Program-made: the position numbers and the translations under genes | Part shown: in pieces, positions 26,300 to 33,984 of the stretch | Numbering within the stretch: the stretch's first letter is position 1 | Layout: each line of letters begins with the position of its first letter | NCBI RefSeq assembly: GCF_900112525.1 | Contig: NZ_FOMD01000007.1 | Coordinates: forward strand, 62,001-126,000 | Reading direction: 5' to 3' | DNA from: Klenkia taihuensis | GTDB taxonomy: Bacteria > Actinomycetota > Actinomycetes > Mycobacteriales > Geodermatophilaceae | DNA length: 64,000 bases | Notes under the pieces: model-generated | Seen by the model: only the letters and a program-made list of their open reading frames with translations | What the model was told of the DNA's origin: nothing | The model's database searches: none

Positions 26300-27189
26300 G
26301 CGCTCCGGTCCTGTTCGACCTCCCCGGCCCGAAGGCCAGGGCACGTATCCGCATCGGCACCGCTGTCGGCGTGCTGCTGGTGCTGGCCCTGGTGGCCTTC
26401 GTCCTGGTGCGCCTCAACGGCAACGGCCAGCTCGACCCGGCGCGCTGGGCCATCCTCTTCGACCCGAACTCGGGGGTCCCCCAGGCACTGGGCGAGGCGC
26501 TGGTGCGCACGCTCCAGGTCGCCGCGGTGGCCATGGTGGCCGCGACCGTCCTGGGCGTCCTGCTCGCCGTCGGCCGGCTCTCCGACCACCGCTGGGTGCG
26601 CATCCCGGTCACGACCGTCATCGAGTTCTTCCGGGCGATCCCGCTGCTGGTGGTGATCTTCGCGCTCTACTTCGTGCTGCCGGCCTTCGGCCCCGACCTG
26701 AGCGCGTTCGCGGCGCTGGGACTCGGTCTGACCCTCTACAACATGGCCGTCCTGGCCGAGATCTTCCGCGCCGGGATCCTGTCGGTGGACAAGGGTCAGC
26801 GCGAGGCAGCCTTCGCGCTGGGCATGCGCAAGTCGCAGGTCATGACGCTGGTGCTGCTCCCCCAGGCCACCCGGCGGATGCTGCCGGTCCTGATCGCCCA
26901 GATCGTGGTCCTGCTGAAGGACACGTCGTTGGGGTTCATCATCGGCTACTTCGAGCTGCTCCGGCAGGCGCGGAGCCTGGTCGAGTTCCTGAACTTCAAC
27001 TTCGGCAACATCTACACGCTGCAGATCTACGTCGGCGCCGGTCTCGTCTACATCCTGATCAACGTGCTGATCTCCCAGGTGGCCAAGCTCGTGGAGAAGC
27101 GGACCCGGTCGTCGGCCAAGGCGGCGGGCGCCACGGCACCCGCGCTGCCGACGGCGCCGATCAACACCGGCAACAACTCCGGTCTCTGA
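26296..27189 (+). CDS. gluD: glutamate ABC transporter permease GluD
   Basis: A 297-aa second permease. It has one extra N-terminal membrane segment, then the FFRAIPLLVVIFALYFVLP motif and the EAA loop REAAFALGMRKSQVMTLVLLPQA. ATG 26296 overlaps the gluC TGA by 4 nt, indicating coupled translation of a heterodimer. The Ala/Thr/Asn-rich C-terminal tail is not conserved. Confidence 0.93.
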   Translation: MSAPVLFDLPGPKARARIRIGTAVGVLLVLALVAFVLVRLNGNGQLDPARWAILFDPNSGVPQALGEALVRTLQVAAVAMVAATVLGVLLAVGRLSDHRWVRIPVTTVIEFFRAIPLLVVIFALYFVLPAFGPDLSAFAALGLGLTLYNMAVLAEIFRAGILSVDKGQREAAFALGMRKSQVMTLVLLPQATRRMLPVLIAQIVVLLKDTSLGFIIGYFELLRQARSLVEFLNFNFGNIYTLQIYVGAGLVYILINVLISQVAKLVEKRTRSSAKAAGATAPALPTAPINTGNNSGL

Positions 27190-27257
27190 TCACGCGCGGG
27201 TAACACGGCGTGCCGCTGCGCGCACGGTCGGTTGTGACAGGTGAGACTGACGGGACC

Positions 27258-27692
27258 ATGGACACCGCCGCCGCCTTCGCCGCCCAGCCCGACGACGCCC
27301 CGGGCACCCCTGCGCTGCACCTCGTGGGCACCGACCCCGAGCAGTTGTTCGTGACCCGTCTGCGGTCCTCGGCGAACCACTTCGCCGCGGCCGCGGGCGC
27401 CACGTCCGCGGTGGTGCGGGAGGCGGTGCCGCCGGCCCGCCACCGGCGCTCGCGCTGCCGGGTGGTGCTGCGCTGGGAGGACGGCGCGGAGTCCGACGTG
27501 ACGTTCCTGGGCCCCGCCCGCCGCGGCGGGCTGGCCGGCCCGGCGGCCCTGGCCACCAGCACCTCGGGCTTCGACGTGGCCATCCAGCAGTGGCTGACCG
27601 AGGGCCGACCGGAGTCACCGCTGTGGCTGGTGCCCGACGAGGACTCCCCCGCCGGCACCGCCGTCGACGTCGCCGCCTGGCTGTCGACCTGA
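27258..27692 (+). CDS. hypothetical protein
   Basis: About 144 aa, not recognised. No signal peptide or membrane segment. RCRVVLRWEDGAESDVTFLG suggests a small beta domain, and a TSTSGFDVAIQQWLTEGRPESPLWLV stretch follows. Codon composition (G/C third positions) is that of a real gene. It stands alone between gluD and the convergent recX. The ATG at 27258 is a guess; a GTG at 27234 is also possible and neither has a clear ribosome site. Confidence 0.55.
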   Translation: MDTAAAFAAQPDDAPGTPALHLVGTDPEQLFVTRLRSSANHFAAAAGATSAVVREAVPPARHRRSRCRVVLRWEDGAESDVTFLGPARRGGLAGPAALATSTSGFDVAIQQWLTEGRPESPLWLVPDEDSPAGTAVDVAAWLST

Positions 27693-27725
27693 CCGCTGCA
27701 CGACCGTGCTGAACGGACGCGGGTG

Positions 27726-29156
27726 TCAGCGCAGGCGGGACCCCGGGCGGCGGGTGCGGGCCCAGCCCTCGGCGGTGAGGCCCTCGCCCACCTCGGTCGC
27801 CGGCGTCTCCTCCGGCTCGTCCAGCGGGCGGCCGGACCACAGGCCCCGCCGCACGGCCGGTTCGGGGTCGGGCAGCTCGGGCGGGGCGTCGTCGGCCTCG
27901 GCAGCGGCGTCCTCTGCCTTGCCGTCGGCCTCCAGCGCCTCGCGCACCACCCACGCCGCGAGGCCGCCGCCGTAACCCTTGCGGCCGAGCATCGCGGTGA
28001 GCCGCCGGGTGGCGGTCGCGGTGTCCAGCCGGCGCATCCCGGGCACCTTGCGGGCCACGAGCGCGCGGGCTGTGTCCCACTCGTCCTGCGGGTCGACCGC
28101 CTCCAGCGCCACCGAGGCCACCTCGGCGTCCACGCCGTTGGCCCGCAGCTCGTGCGCCAGGGCCCGCCGGCTGAGCCCGCGGCCGGACTGGCGGCTGCGC
28201 ACCCAGGCGTCGGCGAACGCGGCGTCGTCGACGAGGCCGACCTCGGTGAACCGGTCGAGCACGGAGGCCGCCACGTCGTCGGGGATGTCCCGGGCGGCGA
28301 GCAGGTCGGCCAGCTGCTTGCGGCTGCGGGCGGTCCCGGTGAGGGCGGTCAGGCAGATGTCCTTCGCGGCGCGCTCGGGGTCCTCGTACTGCCGCGGCGG
28401 CTCGCCGTCGGCGCCGCGTCGGCGACCGCCCGACCCCGCGCGCCCCTGCCGCCCGGCCCGCCGGCCGCGGATCCCGGGCGTCGAGCCGTCCTCGTCGTCA
28501 CCGGTGGCCGGGCCGCCCGCTGGCGCCGGCCCGGGCTCGTCCACCTCGGCGTCGAGCTGGATCCCCCACTCCCGGCGGGCCTTCTTCTTCGCCCCGCCCT
28601 GCCGACGACCGCCGAAGGACCGCGACCCGTCGTCGCCGAAGGACGACCGGCGCCGCCGCACCCCGTCGTCGGCCGGGTCGACGCCGACCGCCTCGTCCGT
28701 CGCCCGGCGTCGGCCGGCGGCGCGGGGCGATCGCGGTGAACCCCGGTCCGTCAGGGACCGCGGGTCCACCACCTCGGTGGCCCCGGCTGCCGGGGCACCC
28801 CGGTCGTCCACGGAGGCGACGTCGACCTCGGACGGCACCAGCACCTCGGTGCCCATGGCGTCCGTCGCGGCCGGACCGCGGGCCGCGACGTCCCGGTCGG
28901 GCACGGGTCCGCCGCCTCCCCGTGTCGCCGGACCGTCCAGCGGGTGGACGGGCTCGGGGACCGGGCCGAGGTCGGCGACGTCGACGACCTCGGAGCCGCC
29001 CACCGGGGTCAGCTCGCCGAGCTGGTCGAAGTCGACGACCTCCGGGGCCGCGGTCGGCGGGACCGAGGGACCGGTCAGCGGGTCGGCGCCCGGGTCCGCG
29101 GCCAGGCCGGGACCCGGGTCACCGTCCGGGGCGTGCGGGTGACCGATGTCGGTCAT
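27726..29156 (-). CDS. recX: RecX-family regulator with a long N-terminal extension
   Basis: Modulates RecA filaments. RecX proteins are normally about 150-200 aa; this one is 476. The RecX three-helix repeats occupy about 257-420 (DPERAAKDICLTALTGTARS, then DDAAFADAWVRSRQSGRGLS). Residues 1-256 are predicted disordered. They carry three EVVD motifs followed by an acidic/hydrophobic segment and later Arg/Gly-rich runs (KKKARR, GRRAGRQGRAG). A second low-complexity tail follows the domain. It starts 11 bp after recA, so the two form an operon. Confidence 0.9.
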   Translation of the reverse strand: MTDIGHPHAPDGDPGPGLAADPGADPLTGPSVPPTAAPEVVDFDQLGELTPVGGSEVVDVADLGPVPEPVHPLDGPATRGGGGPVPDRDVAARGPAATDAMGTEVLVPSEVDVASVDDRGAPAAGATEVVDPRSLTDRGSPRSPRAAGRRRATDEAVGVDPADDGVRRRRSSFGDDGSRSFGGRRQGGAKKKARREWGIQLDAEVDEPGPAPAGGPATGDDEDGSTPGIRGRRAGRQGRAGSGGRRRGADGEPPRQYEDPERAAKDICLTALTGTARSRKQLADLLAARDIPDDVAASVLDRFTEVGLVDDAAFADAWVRSRQSGRGLSRRALAHELRANGVDAEVASVALEAVDPQDEWDTARALVARKVPGMRRLDTATATRRLTAMLGRKGYGGGLAAWVVREALEADGKAEDAAAEADDAPPELPDPEPAVRRGLWSGRPLDEPEETPATEVGEGLTAEGWARTRRPGSRLR

Positions 29157-29167
29157 CGGTGCTGGGC

Positions 29168-30202
29168 TCAGAAGTCAGCCGGCACGGCGTCGACCGGGGC
29201 GTCGAGCCGCGGGCCGATGCCCAGCTTCTCCTTGATCTTCTTCTCGATCTCGTCGGCGAGGTCGGGGTTGTCACGGAGGAAGCCGCGGGCGTTCTCCTTG
29301 CCCTGGCCGAGCTGGTCGCCGTCGTAGGTGTACCAGGCGCCGGACTTGCGGACGAAGCCCTGCTCGACACCGATGTCGATGAGCCCGCCCTCGCGGCTGA
29401 ACCCGGTGCCCCAGATGAGGTCGAGCTCGGCCTGCTTGAACGGCGCGGCCACCTTGTTCTTCACGATCTTCACGCGGACCCGGCTGCCGACCGCGTCGGT
29501 GCCCTGCTTGAGGGTCTCGATGCGGCGCACGTCGAGGCGGACCGAGGAGTAGAACTTCAGCGCCCGGCCACCGGTGGTGACCTCCGGCGAGCCGTAGACC
29601 ACGCCGACCTTCTCGCGCAGCTGGTTGATGAAGATGGCGGTGGTGTTGGAGTTGCTCAGCGCACCGGTGATCTTGCGCAGCGCCTGGCTCATCAGGCGGG
29701 CCTGCAGACCCACGTGGCTGTCGCCCATCTCGCCCTCGATCTCGGCGCGGGGCACCAGGGCGGCCACCGAGTCGATGACGATGAGGTCGAGGGCACCGGA
29801 ACGGATCAGCATGTCGGCGATCTCGAGCGCCTGCTCACCGGTGTCGGGCTGGCTGATGAGCAGGGCGTCGGTGTCGACGCCGATGGCCCGGGCGTACTCC
29901 GGGTCGAGGGCGTGCTCGGCGTCGATGAAGGCCACGATGCCGCCGGCGGCCTGTGCGTTGGCCACGGCGTGCAGCGCGACCGTCGTCTTGCCCGAGGCCT
30001 CCGGGCCGTAGACCTCGACGATGCGGCCGCGGGGCAGCCCGCCCACGCCGAGGGCGATGTCGAGGGCGATCGAGCCGGTGGGGATGACCTTCATGGCCAC
30101 CTCCGGCGAGTCGCCCAGCCGCATGACCGAGCCCTTGCCGAACTGCTTGTCGATCTGGGCCAGGGCCATGTCGAGGGCCTTGTCGCGGTCCAGGGTTGCC
30201 AT
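29168..30202 (-). CDS. recA: recombinase RecA
   Basis: Forms filaments on single-stranded DNA for recombination and triggers LexA cleavage. 344 aa with Walker A GPEASGKT, the [11 protein letters not shown] region, Walker [13 protein letters not shown], loop L1 [18 protein letters not shown] and L2 [16 protein letters not shown]. No intein is present, unlike M. tuberculosis RecA. ATG 30202 has AGAAGG 8 nt upstream; a GTG at 30211 falls inside that ribosome site and is less likely. An SOS box lies about 135 bp upstream and recX follows in the same operon. Confidence 0.98.
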   Translation of the reverse strand: MATLDRDKALDMALAQIDKQFGKGSVMRLGDSPEVAMKVIPTGSIALDIALGVGGLPRGRIVEVYGPEASGKTTVALHAVANAQAAGGIVAFIDAEHALDPEYARAIGVDTDALLISQPDTGEQALEIADMLIRSGALDLIVIDSVAALVPRAEIEGEMGDSHVGLQARLMSQALRKITGALSNSNTTAIFINQLREKVGVVYGSPEVTTGGRALKFYSSVRLDVRRIETLKQGTDAVGSRVRVKIVKNKVAAPFKQAELDLIWGTGFSREGGLIDIGVEQGFVRKSGAWYTYDGDQLGQGKENARGFLRDNPDLADEIEKKIKEKLGIGPRLDAPVDAVPADF

Positions 30203-30336
30203 GGTGTCCACCTTCTGTGGTCGTCGCTGTGCGTCGCTGTCTGCGTCGGGGCCGACGGTAGGACGGGGGTCCGACAGAAATGGGGGGCCGACCGGATCTG
30301 TGGATGCCGACCGGGCCTGTGGACAGCAACACTAGG

Positions 30337-30352
30337 ACGAACACGTGTTCGA
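30337..30352. promoter_or_regulatory. LexA (SOS) box of recA
   Basis: ACGAACACGTGTTCGA has one mismatch to TCGAAC-N4-GTTCGA. It lies 135 bp before the recA start codon and 37 bp after the HxlR-gene stop. Its ACGT centre is the same as in LexA box 3 near lexA. Confidence 0.88.
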
Positions 30353-30388
30353 AGCCAGCAACACGCCCGGAGAAGTTCGGTACGGGCC

Positions 30389-30796
30389 TCAGCGGGCGGC
30401 GTCGTGCCGGTCGCGGGCGGCGTGCACCTCGGGCAGCCGGTCCTCGACGAAGCCGATCAGGGCCAGCAGCTTCGGGGCGAGCTCGGCCCCGGCCGGGGTG
30501 AGGCGGTACTCCACGTGCGGCGGGATGGTCGACCGGACCTCGCGGTGCACCCAGCCGTCGCGCTCCAGGGTCTGCAGGCTCTGCGACAGCATCTTCTCGC
30601 TGACGCCGTCCACCCGGCGCCGCAGCTCGCCGAACCGGTGCGGCGCCTCCTGCAGCGCCGACAGCGCCAGCAGCGACCACTTCCCCGTCACGTGCTCGAG
30701 GGCCTCGCGCGAGGTGCAGGCCCGGCTGAAGACGTCGGCGGCCAGGGACTCGACGTCGTCCCGTCCCCCGGCGGGGGTCCCGCTGCGCTCGTGCAC
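30389..30796 (-). CDS. HxlR-family regulator of the divergent quinone reductase
   Basis: A 135-aa winged-helix protein. CTSREALEHVTGKWSLLAL and the RFGELRRRVDGVSEKMLSQSL recognition region are HxlR signatures, and the N-terminal Cys26 is the redox-sensing position in this family. It is divergent from a QorB-type gene, the same pairing as E. coli ytfH/ytfG. A perfect 8-bp palindrome lies between the two genes. Start GTG 30796. Confidence 0.88.
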   Translation of the reverse strand: MHERSGTPAGGRDDVESLAADVFSRACTSREALEHVTGKWSLLALSALQEAPHRFGELRRRVDGVSEKMLSQSLQTLERDGWVHREVRSTIPPHVEYRLTPAGAELAPKLLALIGFVEDRLPEVHAARDRHDAAR

Positions 30797-30822
30797 ACCC
30801 CGAGTGTACGTTCTCTGCGAAA

Positions 30823-30843
30823 GCACTAACCAGAAGTTAGTGC
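30823..30843. promoter_or_regulatory. operator palindrome for the HxlR regulator
   Basis: GCACTAAC-CAGAA-GTTAGTGC, a perfect 8-bp dyad with a 5-nt spacer, sits 16 bp before the qorB-like ATG and 27 bp before the regulator's GTG. It is the only strong dyad in the intergenic space. Confidence 0.75.
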
Positions 30844-30859
30844 CATCCCAGGAGGAAGC

Positions 30860-31720
30860 ATGATCACCGTCACCGGAGCCACCGGCCAGCTCGGCCGGCT
30901 CGTCATCACCGGCCTGCTCGACTCCGGCGTCCCCGCCGGCGAGGTCACCGCCCTGGTCCGCGACGCGGCCCGCGCGGGTGACCTGGCCGACCGCGGCGTC
31001 CGCGTCGCCGTCGCCGACTACACCGACCGCGCCTCCCTGGAGGAGGCCCTGGCCGGCACCGACCGGCTGCTGCTGGTCTCGGGCAGCGAGGTGGGCCAGC
31101 GGGTCGCACAGCACACCAACGTCGTCGAGGCCGCGAAGGCCGCCGGCGTCGGCCTGCTCGTCTACACCTCGGCCCCGAAGGCCGACGCGACCACGCTCGT
31201 GCTCGCCCCCGAGCACGCCGCCACCGAGGAGGTCATCCGCGCGAGCGGGCTGCCCGCCGTCGTGCTGCGCAACAACTGGTACTGGGAGAACTACGACGCC
31301 CAGATCGGCCAGGCCGCCGCCACCGGGGAGGTCGTCGGCAGCGCCGGGCAGGGGCGTGCCTGGCCGGCCTCCCGCGCCGACTTCGCCGCGGCCGCCGTCG
31401 CCGTCCTCACCGCCGACGACCCGCAGCCGGCCGTGCACGAGCTGGGCGGCGACGACCCCTTCACGCTGGCCGACCTGGCCGCCGAGGTCGGCCGGCAGGC
31501 CGGCCGCGAGGTCACCCACCGCGACCTGTCCACCGACGAGCACGTCGCCGCACTGCGCGGGGCGGGGCTGGACGAGGGCACGGCGGGCTTCGTGGCCGCG
31601 CTCGACGGCAACATCGCGGCGGGCGAGCTCGACGCGGGCCAGGGCGGCATCTCCGCCCTCACCGGCCGGCCGACCCGCACCCTCGCCGAGCACGTCGCAC
31701 TGGTCCTCGGCAGCAGCTGA
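30860..31720 (+). CDS. NAD(P)H:quinone oxidoreductase, QorB/NmrA type
   Basis: A 286-aa atypical short-chain dehydrogenase. The N-terminal MITVTGATGQLGRLVI is the dinucleotide-binding Gly motif. VLRNNWYWENY and the LTADDPQPAVHELGGDDPF region are shared with E. coli QorB (YtfG), which reduces quinones. Pairing with an HxlR regulator supports a redox or electrophile response. A CCAGGAGGAAGC ribosome site precedes the ATG. Confidence 0.85.
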   Translation: MITVTGATGQLGRLVITGLLDSGVPAGEVTALVRDAARAGDLADRGVRVAVADYTDRASLEEALAGTDRLLLVSGSEVGQRVAQHTNVVEAAKAAGVGLLVYTSAPKADATTLVLAPEHAATEEVIRASGLPAVVLRNNWYWENYDAQIGQAAATGEVVGSAGQGRAWPASRADFAAAAVAVLTADDPQPAVHELGGDDPFTLADLAAEVGRQAGREVTHRDLSTDEHVAALRGAGLDEGTAGFVAALDGNIAAGELDAGQGGISALTGRPTRTLAEHVALVLGSS

Positions 31721-31739
31721 TCGACCGTCCCGGCGCGGG

Positions 31740-31934
31740 TCAGCGGACCTGCGCCGGGACGTCGAACTCCTCGCAGATCGCCAGCCACACCGTCCGCACC
31801 GGGACGCCGGCGTCCAGCGCCCCCACCGCGGTGCGGCCCTCGAAGGCGGAGAAGACGTGGTCGCGCGCGATGGCCTCGCCGCGGACGTCGCCGAACTCCT
31901 CGCGCACCCGGCCCCAGAACTCCTGCAGTCGCAC
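31740..31934 (-). CDS. DUF3046 protein
   Basis: A 64-aa protein of the DUF3046 family (Rv2738c lies beside recA in M. tuberculosis). The whole chain is one domain: LQEFWGRVREEFGDVRGEA, then VWLAICEEFDVP. Function unknown. The GTG is 7 nt after a TACCGT hexamer on the minus strand, so the transcript is probably leaderless. It is convergent with the quinone-reductase gene. Confidence 0.85.
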   Translation of the reverse strand: MRLQEFWGRVREEFGDVRGEAIARDHVFSAFEGRTAVGALDAGVPVRTVWLAICEEFDVPAQVR

Positions 31935-31941
31935 CCCGGCG

Positions 31942-31961
31942 ACGGTACCCGCGGCTACCGT
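31942..31961. promoter_or_regulatory. mirror-image -10 elements of two divergent leaderless genes
   Basis: ACGGTA (31942-31947, read TACCGT on the minus strand) and TACCGT (31956-31961) are separated by 8 bp and form an inverted repeat. One ends 7 nt before the DUF3046 GTG, the other 6 nt before the ATG of a 33-aa membrane protein. Each promoter's -35 region would fall inside the other gene's start. Confidence 0.55.
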
Positions 31962-31967
31962 GGCGCC

Positions 31968-32069
31968 ATGATCCCCAGCACCGGCTCGGCGACCTGGGAC
32001 ACCATCGGCCAGGTCGCGATCGCCTGCCTGCTCGCGGTCTCGCTGCTGCTCATGTGGCGCCGTCGGTGA
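31968..32069 (+). CDS. small single-pass membrane protein (33 aa)
   Basis: Short polar N-terminus (MIPSTGSATWDTIG), one hydrophobic helix (QVAIACLLAVSLLLMW) and a basic RRR end, the layout of a single-pass peptide with the C-terminus inside. The ATG follows a TACCGT hexamer by 6 nt. Its last 20 bp overlap the 3' end of the convergent MDMPI gene. No family recognised; supported by promoter placement and composition only. Confidence 0.5.
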   Translation: MIPSTGSATWDTIGQVAIACLLAVSLLLMWRRR

Positions 32070-32745
32070 GTGCCCGCTCCGGCAACGGCCCGAGGGTGGC
32101 GAAGCAGTCCAGGTAGGGCTCGACGTCCCCCTGCACGGTCCAGGACCGCAGCTGGCCGGCCGACCGGCGGGCCGTCACCGCCCGCGCCAGGTCGAACCCC
32201 GACGCGCGGACGACGACGGCGGCGTCGGCCGGCCCGTGGCTCCACGAACCGCCCTCCAGCCGCAGCGGCGGCAAGCCCGCCTCGGCCACGGCGTCGGCGA
32301 CCCGGCCGGCGAACCGGTCACGCAGCGCGGCCAGGGCGGGGGTGTCGTGCGCGCCGGGCACGCCGAGCGCGCCGCGGAGGTCCTGCTCGTGGATGACGAC
32401 GTCGTTCAGCGGCCGGACCCCGTGCTCGGCCATCCAGGCCCGCAGCGGCCCGGTGTTGCCCCGCCACTCGGCGACCAGCGGGGCGATGCCCCGGCCCGCG
32501 CGCGCGTCGACCTGCGCCTGCGTCCACGCCGCGCCGTGGTCGTCGTCCTCGCGGTCGGCCAGGGCGTCGGTCGAGTAGCCCACCACGTGCGCGAGCAGGT
32601 CGCGGACCGACCAGTCCGGGCACGCCGGCACCGGCAGCGCGGCCTCGGCGGCCGGGATGCCCTCGACCAGCTCGATGACCCGGGCCTGCGCCCGGGTCCA
32701 CTCCTCGATCGCCTCGGCGTCGGTCAGCTGCATGCCCGGGTGCAT
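32050..32745 (-). CDS. maleylpyruvate isomerase-type (MDMPI/DinB fold) protein
   Basis: A 231-aa four-helix-bundle protein of the mycothiol-dependent maleylpyruvate isomerase family. The N-terminal CPDWSVRDLLAHVVGYSTD includes the metal-ligand histidine, and NDVVIHEQDLRGALG carries the other ligands (His, Glu). The C-terminal DGAT-ending region is an SCP2-like tail. Family members use mycothiol, the actinobacterial thiol, but the substrate of this one is unknown. Confidence 0.82.
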   Translation of the reverse strand: MHPGMQLTDAEAIEEWTRAQARVIELVEGIPAAEAALPVPACPDWSVRDLLAHVVGYSTDALADREDDDHGAAWTQAQVDARAGRGIAPLVAEWRGNTGPLRAWMAEHGVRPLNDVVIHEQDLRGALGVPGAHDTPALAALRDRFAGRVADAVAEAGLPPLRLEGGSWSHGPADAAVVVRASGFDLARAVTARRSAGQLRSWTVQGDVEPYLDCFATLGPLPERALTDGAT

Positions 32746-32761
32746 CCCCCGGACCGGTCGC

Positions 32762-33907
32762 TCACAACCCCATCGACCGCCCGATGATCTCCTTCATGAT
32801 CTCGTTCGTGCCGCCGTAGATGCTCTGCACCCGGGCGTCGCGCCAGGCCTTGGAGACCGGGTACTCGTCCATGTAGCCGTAGCCGCCGTGCAGCTGCAGG
32901 CACCTGTCGGCGACCCGGTTCTGCAGGTCCGAGCACCACCACTTGGCCTGCGCGGCGTCGACGGCGGTGAGCGTGCCGGCGTCCAGCTGCCGGATGCACT
33001 CGTCGACGAACACCCGCGCGACGGTGGCCTCGGTCTGCAGCTCGGCGAGGACGAACCGGCTGTTCTGGAAGCTGCCGACCGGCCGGCCGAACGCCGTCCG
33101 GCTGGTCACGTACTCCACGGTCTGCGCCAGCACCGTCTCGACGGCGGCGACCGCGCCGATCGCGATGCTCAGCCGCTCCTGCGGCAGGTTCTCCATCAGG
33201 TGCAGGAAGCCGCGGTCGACGGTGCCGAGGAGGTTCTCCCCCGGGACCCGGACGTCGGTGAAGAACAGCTCGGCGGTGTCCTGCGCCTTCAGGCCCACCT
33301 TCTCCAGGTTGCGGCCGCGCTCGAACCCGGCCATGCCGCGCTCGACGACGAGCAGGCTGGTGCCCTTGGACGCCGGTGCGTCGGGGTTCGTGCGGGCGAC
33401 CACGATGACCAGGTCGGCGTTGATGCCGTTGGTGATGAAGGTCTTGGAGCCGTTGAGCACCCACCCGTCGCCGTCGCGGCGGGCGGTCGTGGTGATGCCC
33501 TGCAGGTCGCTGCCGGTGCCCGGCTCGGTCATCGCGATGGCGGTGATGGTCTCGCCGCTGCAGAAGCCCGGCACCCAGCGCTGCTTCTGCTCCTCGGTCG
33601 CCAGGTCGCGCAGGTAGGGGCTGACGACGTCGTTGTGCAGGCCGAAGCCGACGCCGGAGGCGCCCACCCGGGCCATCTCCTCGGCCAGCACGGCCTGGTA
33701 GCGGAAGTCGCGCACTCCCCCTCCGCCGTACTGCTCGTCCTGGTCGATGCCGAGGAACCCCTGCTCGCCGCCAGCGGTCCACAGCTCCCGCGGCACGATC
33801 GAGTCCTTCTCCCACTGGGCGTGGAAGGGTGCGATCTCCTTCTCCACGAACGTGCGCACGCTGGCGCGGAAGTCCTCGTGGTCGGCCTCGTACAGGTGGG
33901 AGCGCAT
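32762..33907 (-). CDS. acyl-CoA dehydrogenase
   Basis: A 381-aa FAD enzyme oxidising acyl-CoA at C2-C3. AIAMTEPGTGSDLQGI is the flavin/substrate signature. The C-terminal QLHGGYGYMDEYPV and IYGGTNEIMKEIIG are the second signature, the latter with the catalytic glutamate region. The sequence resembles long-chain FadE enzymes. ATG 33907 (MRSHLYEAD) has GGGAGC upstream and is preferred to the longer frame at 33931. Chain-length specificity cannot be read. Confidence 0.93.
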   Translation of the reverse strand: MRSHLYEADHEDFRASVRTFVEKEIAPFHAQWEKDSIVPRELWTAGGEQGFLGIDQDEQYGGGGVRDFRYQAVLAEEMARVGASGVGFGLHNDVVSPYLRDLATEEQKQRWVPGFCSGETITAIAMTEPGTGSDLQGITTTARRDGDGWVLNGSKTFITNGINADLVIVVARTNPDAPASKGTSLLVVERGMAGFERGRNLEKVGLKAQDTAELFFTDVRVPGENLLGTVDRGFLHLMENLPQERLSIAIGAVAAVETVLAQTVEYVTSRTAFGRPVGSFQNSRFVLAELQTEATVARVFVDECIRQLDAGTLTAVDAAQAKWWCSDLQNRVADRCLQLHGGYGYMDEYPVSKAWRDARVQSIYGGTNEIMKEIIGRSMGL

Positions 33908-33984
33908 GCTCCCGACTGTGGCAGACAGCACTGACTGTTCCTAGCCCCTGCGTAAATGTCGTACCCCCTGGGGACACTGCTCCC

